From Aquilaria yunnanensis (taxonomy: Eukaryota; Streptophyta; Magnoliopsida; Malvales; Thymelaeaceae), in NCBI GenBank assembly GCA_039654915.1, contig CM077597.1, forward strand, positions 37,360,001-37,424,000: 64,000 nt of DNA. Reading direction: 5' to 3'. The stretch's first letter is position 1, and each line of letters opens with the position of its first letter. A model generated the notes under the pieces. It made no database searches. It saw only the letters and a program-made list of their open reading frames with translations, and was not told where the DNA came from. Positions 1-10,678 of the stretch are shown piece by piece. Made by a program: the position numbers and the translations under genes.

Positions 1-1609
1 CTAATTCATGAACAAATTATGTTAGCTAATTTCGGTTTGGAAGCTCAAGTTGAACTTGGATGTTCGAGCACTAACCGAGGAGACTCGAGCTTTGTTTAGA
101 AAGGTAGGGTTCACGGATTACTTGTTTGCTTGGTAATGTGCCATGATTCAGGTAGTTAGAGTGACTAAGTGATGGGTAAGTCTGCTAAATGACCTTAGTT
201 ACTTGATGGGCTTATTGAGGTGATTCGGTTTTATGGGCATTGGTTAGCTAATCAATTATTGGCATGTGCTAGAAATTCTAGTGAGGGAGGCCAACTTGCT
301 AGAAATTTTGGAGCTCTAGTGGATGGTGGACTAAAATGGTGGAGTAGTAAGTGCAATGGTCCATAAGGGCACATGCTTGGGTTTCGGCTGAATGATCATT
401 GTAGTGTGTGTGTGAGTTGTGTGCTTGATTGTTTGTTTGTGTGTGCTAACCAATTATAGGTAGTTTAATTATGCTTATTATGTCTTGGTTACTATATATG
501 TATATTGTGTTCTTGTGTTTTCAATGTCTTTCTTGTAGGATAAGTAAGCTAGTGGAGGTTAAGTCTTGGACTTAACTAAATAGACCAATTATGGTCGGTT
601 GTGAATCCTACTGAGTATAATTACTCATGCCCATTATATTTGTGTTTCAGCCAAGGGTTTAGAGCTTAAGTGATTAGTGCTTGGTTTGCTTACTTGTGAA
701 TCAAGTAGGTCACATATTGCTTGAGGTATGTGTGCCAATTGAAACTTGGCTTCATTGAGTTATATTTACAAGTCTTATGTTTATGGTTTATGCCCAAAAC
801 TTTTGGTACAAGTTTTGTAGGCTGTGATTAGATTGTGGACTTGTCTAGCAGAGAAGATGGATGTGTGTTCTTGGGCTCTAGTGTGGTGGTTTGCCTTTAT
901 GACTATGAACTTGATCATAGGTTTAGTACTTCAGACTATGGTCATGTATGTAGTTTTATGATCCTTCTCGGGTACTATAGGTAAACTTGAATGTAATGCA
1001 TAACTTTGGCTGATTTTGGACAATGGGTACTCTTGGTACGTTGCCAAGTTAATAGTACTTGTATGTAGGCTACTTTTGTGTATATTGGCCTCTGTTGAAT
1101 TATGGTTTTGTGTAAGTATTTTGGATGCTTGAATGCCAAGTTATGCTTTGTTATATGGAAGGATGTACTTTGATGCATGGAATCTCTTGTGTTCTTTACT
1201 TGCCCAAATGTTGATGAACATGAAAATGATTTCCAAAACTTGATGAGATGAGCATCTTTGTTGACATGCATTGGAGTAGCACACTTGATGAGCACACATC
1301 CTAGACACTTAACAGATTATTTGTATGCCTTTCTTGTATTGCAAGTTACTGATTTACAACCTTGCCTTGTGTTGCAAGTTAGTGGTTGGGCCCTACTTAA
1401 GCTACAGGTAATTGTTCTAAATAACTCATAAGCCTCCTAGGGCACCTCCCAGCTCTCAGCTTAAGAAAATAAGACATAAAGGTACCTAACAAAGCCGAAA
1501 TGAAAGGTAGTTAATAACAGCTGAACATAAGAGCATTTAAATAACTCTTGGGTAGAAATTGTGAGGGGCACTGAGAGTGCATAGGCTAGGGCCTGTGTGG
1601 GGTGTGACC
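1..1609 (+). mobile_element. 5' LTR of chromovirus 1 (3' part only)
   Basis: Closely matches the 3' LTR from about 10646 onward (start CTAATTCATGAACAAATT), then 13175-14303 and 16891-17344, and the minus-strand solo LTR at 10679-13169. It ends GGGTGTGACC where the other copies end GTGTGACA, so the terminal CA is mutated. No coding capacity is seen; small open frames here are by chance. Confidence 0.92.
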
Positions 1610-1618
1610 GGCTTTGTT

Positions 1619-1630
1619 TGTTATCAGAGA
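1619..1630 (+). other. Primer binding site, initiator Met-tRNA type (degenerate)
   Basis: TGTTATCAGAGA lies 10 bases after the 5' LTR end. It resembles the usual plant gypsy/copia site TGGTATCAGAGC, complementary to the 3' end of initiator Met-tRNA, with two differences. It marks where minus-strand DNA synthesis would have been primed. Confidence 0.72.
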
Positions 1631-1747
1631 ATAAGGATCAGAAGCTTCTGATATAGAAGAAAGATTAGTCTAGACTTGTTCCCACATAGGATTATGTAAG
1701 ACTTGTTTTGTTGGATATATGTGAATAGTTGCATCTTAAAGTGTAGG

Positions 1748-2648
1748 ATGAGAATAAGAGGCAAGGAAAGAGAATCCCTGAGGCAAGTGGAGGATAAAAT
1801 AGCCCATCCTAGAGATGGCATGCATACAGAGGTGCCTGAGATACCGGCAGATGCCGTTGAGCATAATTTGGCTGAAGAGCCAAATGCCAGGTTCCAAATA
1901 CCAGGACCCAGCAGGGATAGGCTAGATATGATAGAAGTGATGATGGAGTCATTGCAGTTAACTATGGCACAGATTGTAGAGGGAATGAGATTCTTGGCTA
2001 GAGGCCAACGTCCAATACATGAAAACCTAGAGCAGATGGGAGCAGGAGAGAACTTTGAAGCAGAAGGTAGAAGAGAAAGGAGACAGCCTGGCAAAAAGCC
2101 AGTGGATCATGATGAACATAGCAATAATGGAGGCAATCAGGAAGAAAAGGAAGGTGATGAGGATAGAAGACATACCAGGGCTAGAAGGATAAGATCAGAC
2201 GTTAGACAAGAACCCAAGACAGAGGAAGAGGATGAGGAAAGGCTAGACATTGAAGAGCTGGATGCTTATATTTACTCAAGGAGCATTGAGCCTCCTACCG
2301 AGAGTACAACAAGAGGAAGAATCTCTAGATATAGAACTAGCAGCACAGAAGTAAGAAAAGAAAGGTCCAGAAGGGGTGGACTTAAGGAGGGCTAGCGGAA
2401 GGGTTCCTGGCACTAAAACCTCCAGTATTCAGGGGTGATTGTGACCCTGATGAAGTAGAGTTTTTGGTGTATCAGGTAGAGAAGATTTTTGAGAGAATGG
2501 ATGTATCATCCACCCAGAAAGTACTTCTAGCTACCTTCAGGCTAGAGGGAAATGTAGAGTTATGGTGGAAGGTAGTGCAGAGGAGATATCAGGAAATAAA
2601 TCAGAGAAGACCATCAGCCAGAAGAAGATCCATGAGGTGGGCAGATTT
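1748..2648 (+). pseudogene. gag: gag of chromovirus 1, N-terminal part (interrupted)
   Basis: Nucleocapsid precursor that packages element RNA in cytoplasmic particles. The first ATG that fits is 1748 (MRIRGKERESL). The first 215 residues are charged and low in complexity, rich in E, R and Q. A frameshift near 2390-2396 moves the reading frame, after which the retrotransposon gag domain starts (FRGDCDPDEVEFLVYQVEKI, then RLEGNVELWWK). The frame runs into the solo LTR at 2649 and resumes in register at 5371, so the insertion alone did not alter the frame. Motif order fits plant Ty3/gypsy Gag. It is not functional. Confidence 0.87.
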
Positions 2649-5365
2649 TGTCATGCCCTAAACTTCCCCTGGCCCATTCGGGCCCAATTATATAAGACAT
2701 GCAGCGGAAGTTTAATTAAACCGAAGGGGCTTTTATTACTCACTAAGACTTATGGGCAGGAACCCCAGGATACTTACTAGTACTAGCTTGTTGTGTTCTT
2801 ATTAAAGGTTTAAGCTTAAATGCTCTTGGAAACAAACTAGCACCTATGTGGATTTCATGTGTTCATTTTCATGGTATTTACCAAGCTTTAGCCAAGATTA
2901 TGCATGGCAACCAAAACACCAACTTAAGTTTGAAAACTTAATTTTATGCATATGCTTCGCATGCTTATGTATTTTGGTGTTCACTAGTGCACGTAATCTC
3001 TTAATGCTTTTAAAAGCAAACTAATGCTTAGGCATACATTAATTCACATATGTGCACCTATTCTTCTTATTAGCCATTCCTTACATATGCATCCAAATTT
3101 CATGCTTTTCTAAGTTTTCTTGCATGTTCTTTTTAGTGTGCACATACTTAACCAAACATAGCATGTTTTCACATAAACATGGGCTTATGGGCCTTTTCTG
3201 TACTTAACATGCATATGGCCCAAAATTAATAAGAACATATTCAACTTTGTCCAAAATCTTAGTTAAGCCCATTACACACATTTAAGCCCAATTTACACAT
3301 GCTTCCAGTTTTCATGAAAATCATACTTCCATAAAACATGCATGGGCCTTGGTAAGTCCACCAAGCAATAAAAACACCCAAAGTGTCCATAGTCCATATT
3401 ACAAGCCCAAAATACTAAGTTTGGCCAAATTTTAGCTAAGTCCATAAATTTGGTCATTTAACTAAGACCAACTATTACATGCTTAAAAGCAAGCCATAAT
3501 CCAAAGAACACAAATCCACCTTAAGACGTCGTTCCCACAGTTTCTAGACTCGTAGTCCTGCACACAAAGTCCACATTTTATTAGCTTGATTTTCAAGCAA
3601 CTAAAGGTAAATACTTAGAATAAATTGAGCAAATAGTATTTACATACTCAACCTCAACACCACAGAAAGAGTACTTAGGACTCTTAGCTCAATCTTTCAA
3701 GCACACTTTTTCCTACAAAGGTAGAGTAGGGCGGGTGAGATTTAAATCTCAATAAGGATTCCATATGGCTTCCAAGCCTAACTTATGGCCTTTATGGCCC
3801 AACATATGCCAAGAATGTAATGGCAATAATTATTCCAAAATTCCTGCAAAGAAAACATAAAGACAAAGAAAACACAAAGATACATGCATATACAATAATA
3901 ATCGAAATCGGGGGTTAGCATGCACATCAAATTCATAGAAGCACGCAAACACATGCCACTTAACACCTTGATTTACAGAAGGGCAGCAAGCATCCCTCAA
4001 GTTTCATTTTATTAATTTCACATACTTTTCATTTTTGGAGATCTCACTTAGCATAGGAATTTAAGGTGGCCCACTTAAATCCTAGCCCATAATGCTTGCT
4101 TACTTAACTTAGCTCATGAGCGATACAGAATTGTCGAAGCAATAATTTAACTTATGCCCTCTTAGCACACCTAGGATCATATGGTTCTTTGACCATCACC
4201 TAGGGGCCCAAATACTCAAAGAGTATAGGAATCCTTACCAACACCGAAAAGCTCTTAGGAGCTTGTTTTCCTTCGTTTTCCTTGCTTGCCGGCTCTAGAA
4301 ATGATTTTCTAGCATAAGAACCAAAATGTCCAGATTTATTAGAATCCATAAATATACCAAGAATACTTGGTAATTAACTTAAAGAAATCAAAATACCAAG
4401 AACACTTGGTTCATACTTACGGAACCTCAATTAGGAGGTGAGACCGAATTTTGTGTGCTTGATGTTCTTCGGACTTTCTTCTTGATTCTTCCTCCCAATG
4501 AGCTTAGAAGCTCATATACACAAAGAACTCCTTGAGAAAAGTTCAAAACCTCCAAGAAATGAAGATGGCCTAATTTTTCTCCTTGGTTTTCTTTGAATCT
4601 TTTACTTGATTCTTGCTCTTTGGGTGTTTAGAGCATGAATTCAACCAAGAACACTTGGTTTTAATTTATGGAAGGATGATTTCTAGTGATGGGAGAATTT
4701 TTGGAGGAAGGAGAAGAGTTAGAAATGTTATTGGGGAGAAGAACAAGTGTTACCCAAAACTAGAGAGAAGGGAGAGAGAGTTTGTGGAGAGAGGTTGAAG
4801 AAAGAGAGTGAAATGGCTTGAATGAGGTGAGATGAGTGGGGACATGTATTTTGTTGAATGGGGGACTGTATGTCTGGTTATGGGTGTCCAAAATGGGTGG
4901 GAATAATGCCTTAGTGGAGTAATAATTCAAATGGGAAGTGGGAGACAAAGTGGGGGGACAAATTGGAAGAGTGGGTGAGGTTAAATGATGAAGTGGTGAA
5001 GGTGGGGGGGACAAAAGTGAGTGGAGGTGGCATAAAATATATTATTTTGAATGGACATGGCTGGCCATGGCATCCAAGGCCATGAAAATGGGTCAATTCC
5101 CCACTTAGTCCTCCAATCTTTTGAATTTGGGCAATTGAGCCCAACTTACAACAATTCCTTTGTTCAATTGATCCTTCATCTTCGAAATCCACCATTTTCA
5201 CCATTATTTTTCTTGGCCTAAGCCAAGCTTAATTTCATGAATCCTTAACACTTAATTTAATGTCCCCTCACATTAATTGAGCTAAATTCCCAAATTCGGA
5301 AAATTCTTTGGCTCCCAATCCACTTACCTCGGGACCTAATCAGTTTGGATTTTCCGGGCATTATA
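2649..5365 (-). mobile_element. Solo LTR (2.7 kb) inserted in gag, TSD GATTT
   Basis: Begins TGTCATGCCC and ends GGGCATTATA, giving the inverted termini expected of an LTR (terminal CA changed to TA). It is flanked by perfect 5-bp duplications GATTT at 2644-2648 and 5366-5370. Removing it and one duplication rejoins the gag frame exactly. Minus orientation is inferred because, read on that strand, its 5' third resembles the chromovirus 1 LTR: a TTGGCTTAGGCCAAG segment, then a stretch like GACTCAATTGAACAAGG. No internal region remains, so this is the product of recombination between two LTRs. Open frames inside it (for example 4613-4798) show no family resemblance. Confidence 0.92.
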
Positions 5366-5370
5366 GATTT

Positions 5371-6126
5371 TCTGCAGGTTTTCCACCAACAATGTGTCAA
5401 TGAGGCTCAGAAAGATCAGAAGCAAGCAGAGTTTGATCAGCTAGAGCAAGGGGATCTCACTATTTTGGAATATGAACAAAGATTCAGCAGTCTAATCAGA
5501 TATGCCCCATAATATGAGGGATAGGAGGAATTGAAAACCAAGAGGTTTTTGAAAGGCTTGAGGCCTGAGTTAAGACAGATCCTTAGAGGAGTAGGAACCA
5601 AAGACTACTACTCTATGATGCAGAGTGCCATTGCACTAGAACAGGAGTTCAAGGAACAAGCCAGAAATAGACCTAGTAGTGGAAGTGGTTCCCAGAAAAG
5701 GACACAGAAGAAACCTAGAGAAGAGAGGCCAGGGAAGGAAGAAAAGGAAGCAAGAAGGAGAAGGGGCCACAACAGTATGGTCCTCAATCCCACACTTGTG
5801 GGAAATGCCATGGCAATAAGCCATGTTTCAAAACTGCTACTGGTTGCCACATGTGTGGGGTACCAGATCATTGGGTAAGAGATTGCCCAAAGAGAGGAGA
5901 TGAGAGGAAACTACTGGGAAGGTTTAATCCCAGAGGGCAAGGTGGGCAACAGATTCCCATACCCAAATTAAGGACCAATCTGCCCAATCCAGGAGGGAGG
6001 CAGGCACAAAGGCCCCTTCAGGAGCAAAGAAGGCCTAATGCACCTCCAGGTAGGGTATTTCAGCTGGAGTCATCCAGAAAGGTGCAGGGAGCACCAGAGG
6101 CTACTAGAGATGGGGAGACTAGTTAG
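5371..6126 (+). pseudogene. gag: gag of chromovirus 1, C-terminal part with zinc knuckle
   Basis: Continues gag after the solo LTR. It has the end of the capsid domain (QAEFDQLEQGDLTILEYEQ and LKGLRPELRQ), a basic linker, and a CCHC zinc knuckle at about 5840-5885 (C-x2-C-x4-H-x4-C, CGVPDHWVRDC), with a second CxxC pair just before. The knuckle binds RNA. In-frame stops lie at 5510-5512 (TAA), 5522-5524 (TAG) and 6124-6126 (TAG). A frame change near 5830-5850 separates the capsid part from the knuckle. The C-terminal linker is rich in proline, arginine and glutamine. Confidence 0.88.
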
Positions 6127-6618
6127 CAAAGGACTAGCAGGAGAGCCTTAAAAGGTACTATCTACCTGAATGGCTATTTAGTATCTGCATTATTTGATAC
6201 TGGAGCTTCACTGTCTGTGATTTCTAATAGCTTGGTTAAGGCCATGAATTTAGAAGTAAAATATACAACAAGCATGTACTTGGTTAAAACTACTGGCAAC
6301 GAAGTTTTATTCACATACCATATGGTTGAAAATTGTGAAATCCAGATAGACAAGATGAAACTGAGAGCAGATCTCATAGTGCTAGACACATATGATTATG
6401 ATGTGATTCTAGTCATGAATTGGCTAGGAGAGAATAAAGTGGTAATTGATTGTCATAATAGACAACTGATCATGCCTGGTTGTATACCATATGACTTAGA
6501 TAAGTCACTAGAGTTAGGCATGGATTGTCAAATTGAAGTATTAAAAGAAATGACTCTAGATAGTGACTATGAATGCCTGGAACTGAATGACCAAGAAGTA
6601 GCTAATGAACTTAGGTAG
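6127..6618 (+). pseudogene. Aspartic protease of chromovirus 1 pol
   Basis: Retropepsin-like domain that would cleave Gag-Pol. The active-site motif is ALFDTGASLSV, with the catalytic Asp at about 6196. Downstream, YDVILVMNWLGENKVVIDC is the conserved second half of plant gypsy proteases. It is in the same frame as the zinc knuckle, consistent with a single Gag-Pol reading frame. The domain is intact from 6127 to the TAG at 6616-6618, which lies in the linker to RT. Confidence 0.9.
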
Positions 6619-7320
6619 ATACCTATAGTTCAGGATTTTCTAGAGGTCTTTCCTATAGACCTACCTAGATTACCACCCTTGAGGGAGGTGTAGTTTGAAA
6701 TTAAGTTGGTACCAGGAGCAGCACCAGTATTCACTGCTCCATATAGGATGGCACTACCTAAAATGGTAGAGCTAAGGAAGAAGATAGATGAACTACTTGA
6801 GAAAAGGTTCATCCGACCTAGTGTGTCTCCTTGGGGGCCACCTGTGTTGTTTGTAAAGAAAAAGGATGGAACCCTTAGACTCTATATTGATTACAGAAAA
6901 CTGAATGCATTAACCATAAAGAACAAATACCACCTTCCAAGAATAGAAGATTTGTTTGATCAGTTGAAGGGAGGAAAGGTGTTCTCCAAAATAGATTTCA
7001 GATCTGGATATTTCCAGTTAAGGGTTAGGGAAGAGGACATACCTAAGACTGCTTTCAGGACTAGTTATGGACACTTTGAGTATATAGTAATGCCATTTGG
7101 GCTTACTAATGCACCTGCATTCTTTATGGACTTAATGTAGAGGGTGTTCAGAGCACACCTAGACCACTTTGTGGTTGTATTCATAGATGATATTTTGGTG
7201 TACTCTAAAGATGAGGAAACTCATCAGGAACACCTAAGAGTAGTGCTTGGCTTGCTCCAAGAACATAAGCTTTAGGGAAAGCTGAGTAAGTACAAATTCT
7301 GGACTCAAGAAATTGGGTTT
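6619..7320 (+). pseudogene. Reverse transcriptase domain of chromovirus 1 pol
   Basis: RNA-dependent DNA polymerase (RVT_1 family). In order: [20 protein letters not shown], the [15 protein letters not shown] motif, the YRKLNALT motif, [13 protein letters not shown] (first catalytic Asp), [12 protein letters not shown], and [10 protein letters not shown] at about 7180-7210 (the catalytic YxDD box, here FIDD as in many gypsy RTs). Stops lie at 6691, 7138 and 7273. Most of the fold is conserved, so inactivation was by point mutation and not by loss of domains. Confidence 0.95.
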
Positions 7321-7992
7321 TTGGGTCATGTAATAAATGATCAAGGGTTGGCCATGGATCCTGAAAAGGTAAGGTCAATCCTGGATTGGAAGCAGCCCCA
7401 GAATATGAGGGAAGTTAGGATTTTCCTGGGGTTGGCTGGCTATTACAGAAGATTTGTGCCAAAATTTTCTATTTTAGCAGCCCCTATGAGTCAATTAACC
7501 AGAAAGAACCAGAAGTTTGTCTGGGAAACAAAATGTGAGGAGAGCTTTCAAGAGCTTAAGAGAAGACTGACCACAGCTCCTATATTAGTCATACCATACC
7601 CTGAAAAGGAATATAAAGTGTCTACTGATGCATCTCTTGTAGGACTAGGATGTGTCCTGATGCAGGAAAAGTAGGCCATTGCTTTTGGGTCCAGACAACT
7701 AAGACCACATGAAAAGAAGTATCCTGTGCATGACTTGGAGTTGGCAGCAGTGGTCTTAGCCCTCAAGCAATGGAGACACTATCTTCCTGGTAATAGATTC
7801 CAAGTTTTTACAGACCACAAAAGTCTCAAATACCTTTTTACTGAGAAGGACTTGAATATGAGACAGAGGAGGTGGTTGGATTATTTGAAGGATTTTGACT
7901 GTGTAATTGAATACACATCTAGGAAGGCCAATGTAGTGGTAGATGCTTTGAGCAGAAGCTACACTGGAGTGCTCAAAGGTGGTCAAACTTAG
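7321..7992 (+). pseudogene. RT connection and RNase H of chromovirus 1 pol
   Basis: Starts with [17 protein letters not shown] and the [16 protein letters not shown] motif (RT thumb/connection). RNase H follows: [14 protein letters not shown] (first Asp), [19 protein letters not shown] (Glu), [10 protein letters not shown] (Asp) and the end motif ADALSR-like [10 protein letters not shown]. It would degrade the RNA strand during reverse transcription. A TAG at 7672 splits the domain and another at 7990 ends it. The typical single RNase H of chromoviruses is present, with no second archaeal-type copy. Confidence 0.94.
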
Positions 7993-9106
7993 CATAAGGC
8001 CGAGAGCCTAAGCCTTACTTGCTTGGCAAGTCAATGGCTAGCGAAAGAAAGTGAGCCACTAAATGTACTCACCATTACACCAGAATGGAGGGAGCTTATG
8101 AAAGAAGCTCAAGCTGGTGATGAGAATATGGAACTGATATCTGGGCAGAAAAAGGGAGAACTGTACCAAGGTTTTTCCTTTAAACAAGGGATGCCATACT
8201 TCCAAAATAGGTTATATGTGCTTGAAAAGGACAACCTGAGGATTCAAATTCTGGAAGAGGCTTACTCTAGTAAGTTGAGCATGCATCCAGGGGCCACAAA
8301 GATGTATCACACTCTTAGAGCATATTTTTGGTGGCCATAGATGAAGAAGGATATTAGCACATAGGTAGCTAGTTGTGAAGTGTGCCAACAAGTAAAGGTA
8401 AAACACTAGAAACTAGGAGGGAAGCTGTAAAGCTTGCCCATACCTAAGAGAAAATGGGGATCCATATCAATGGATTTTGTGGTGGGCAAGCCACTAACTA
8501 GAAGGAAGCATAATGCCATATGGGTCATTGTAGATAGATTTACCAAGGCAGCCCACTTCCTTCCCATGAATCTTACTGATTCTCTTGGATAAACTAGCAT
8601 AACTCTATATAAGAGAGATAGTGAGATTGCTTGGAGTACCTGAGGACATAGTGTCAGATATGGATCCTAGGTTTGTTTCTAGGTTTTGGAAGTCCCTACA
8701 TCAGGCATTGGGCACTAAGCTTAAGTTTAGTTCAACTTACCATCCACAAATGGATGGACAGACAGAAAGAACTATAGAAACTCTGGAAGACATGTTGAGG
8801 TGCTGTGTAATAGACTTCCAGGGAGAATGGGATGTACATCTTCTGCTAATAGAGTTTTCCTACAATAATGGCTATCATTCAGTGATAGGAATGGCTCCTT
8901 ATGAAGCCTTGTATGGCTGAAGATGTATTACTCCTCATTGCTGGCATCAGCCAGAGGACAAATTGGAGTTGGGGCCAGATATTGTTAAGGAGACTACAGA
9001 GAAAATAAAATTGATCTAAGCTAGGATCAAGATTCCAAATGATAGACAGCAAGCCTATGGTAACCCGGAAAGGAGAAGAGACCTGAACTTCCAGGAAGGA
9101 GACTCG
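7993..9106 (+). pseudogene. Integrase of chromovirus 1 (zinc and catalytic core)
   Basis: DNA strand-transfer enzyme. An HHCC zinc domain (HPGATKMYHTLRAYFWWP, then CEVCQQVK) is followed by the catalytic core: SMDFV (first Asp), [13 protein letters not shown] (second Asp), and [10 protein letters not shown] with the downstream Glu of [10 protein letters not shown]. Stops lie at 8338, 8362, 8407, 8428, 8590, 8918 and 9017, and a frameshift lies between 8590 and 8610. The homologous integrase of chromovirus 2 keeps CAA where this copy has the TAA at 8428, supporting C-to-T decay. Confidence 0.93.
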
Positions 9107-9514
9107 GTGTGGCTCAAGGTTTCTCCCATGAAGGGAGTAATCAGATTTGGAAAGAAAGAAAAACTAGCACCCAGATATGTAGGGCCATTTCAAATATTGG
9201 CCAGGATTCAAAATGTGGTTTATCAGCTGGATTTGCCACCAGAGCTTGATAACATACATGATGTGTTTCATGTGAGCTTACTCAAGAAATATGTTCCAAG
9301 TTCCAAGCAGATAGAGATACCTACTAGTGTAACTGTGGCACCAAACCTTTCATATGAGGAAGTGCCAATTCAGTTCATGGCAAAAGATACCAGGAAATTG
9401 AGGAGCAGGTGGATCTCTATGATTAAAGTTCAGTGGAGTAACCATACTCCTGAAGAGGCAATCTGGGATGTGGAACAGGAAATTGTCAACAGGTACCCTC
9501 ATCTATACTCTTGA
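9107..9514 (+). pseudogene. Integrase C-terminus with chromodomain, chromovirus 1
   Basis: An uninterrupted stretch of 135 codons. GPFQILARIQNVVYQLDLPPE and HDVFHVSLLKKY form the conserved integrase C-terminal region. The end holds a chromodomain-like block: LRSRWISMIKVQWSNHTPEE, AIWDVEQEI and YPHLYS. In chromoviruses this domain is thought to steer insertion to heterochromatin. It ends with TGA at 9512-9514, 31 bases before the polypurine tract, as is usual. Confidence 0.93.
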
Positions 9515-9545
9515 TTGGTGAAGAATTTGGAGGACCAAATTCTTT

Positions 9546-9559
9546 AAGAAGGGAGGAAT
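9546..9559 (+). other. Polypurine tract of chromovirus 1
   Basis: AAGAAGGGAGGAAT directly precedes the 3' LTR start TGTTAAGACC. It would prime plus-strand DNA synthesis. Chromovirus 2 has GAAGGGGGATAGAA at the same place. Confidence 0.87.
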
Positions 9560-10678
9560 TGTTAAGACCATCCCTTAGTACTTGGCTTAGGCCAATAATA
9601 TAGAGAAAACACCAATTAAACATGAGGGACTTGATTGAAAATGAGGATAAGGGTGTAAGTGCAAACCTAGGAAAGTTTGGGTTTTAAGTGTACATGAAAA
9701 ATTAGACTATGATGTCTATGGCATAAAACAAAGTTTAGGGGCCATATTGTACACTTAAACCAATGCTACAAGTGAAACTATGAAACTTAAACTAGCAATT
9801 TTGGCCATGAAAATAAGTACAAGGAAAAGTGGAGAATTAGACCAACTTTTGGTGATTTTTTTTTATGGCCGGTCAAGTCTTGTCTCTACCAAGAATATTG
9901 CCATCATTTTTTGATTTGTTTGATGAACAATTGCCTTGGTACTTGGCCAAAACATGCATGGGATAATGGCCATTTTCAGCCATTTAAAATAATGCTTGGC
10001 AATGTATGCCATGAAACAATGTTAATGCCGAAATGAACATGTGTTTTAATGACTAAAATGAAGCCATGGATTCTTGAAGGGCTAAATGAACCATGCAAAC
10101 TAGTATAAGGTTAAGTGGAACATTAAGCCAATTTTTGGACATGTGTCCATGGCTGGCTGCCCATGTCTTCCACTAAGGAATTAAACTAGTATTTTCAGCC
10201 ATTGTGTGTGTTTTGTTTGGATAGCCAAAATCGAAATGGTTCCTAGTGTTCTTGGATGTTTGCTACCGAATTAATGCCACATTGTGGTGCAATTGAAGTT
10301 TGAAAGCAAGAATCAAGCTTGGTCTACTCACTTTCGGCATTAGGCAACCAAGAAGTTCAAGTCAAAGTTGGATTTTGAAGTTGCAAGAGGAGGCCGAGAC
10401 ATTGAAGCTAGTTCTTGAGGTATAGATTCATAAATTCACTTATTTTCTTGGTAATAATCCATGATCAAGTGATTATGATAGCTAATTGAAGGCATTGTTG
10501 TGCTTAGCAACTTTAGTTTGGAAGAGTGGTTTCGGTTTTGGATGCTTAACTATAACCAAAAGCTTGAGCTTTGTAGTTGAGCTAGGAATTCAAAAAAGTT
10601 AATTGTTTACTTGGTAAGGATTCTATGAGCAAGTAATTTTGATGGCTAATTCATGAACAAATTATGCTAGGTAATTTA
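9560..10678 (+). mobile_element. 3' LTR of chromovirus 1, segment 1
   Basis: Starts TGTTAAGACCATCCC just after the polypurine tract. It matches the solo LTR at 14304 (TGTTAGGACCATCACTCAG) over its whole length. It is interrupted at 10679 by a minus-strand solo LTR of the same family. Confidence 0.93.

Noticed and set aside
1624..2094. Minus-strand open frame of 156 codons
   Set aside because: It is a shadow of gag; the plus frame carries the start and the gag domain continues downstream.
3778..5204. Possible genes within the 2649-5365 insertion
   Set aside because: Short frames of low complexity with no family resemblance; the segment has LTR ends and a TSD.
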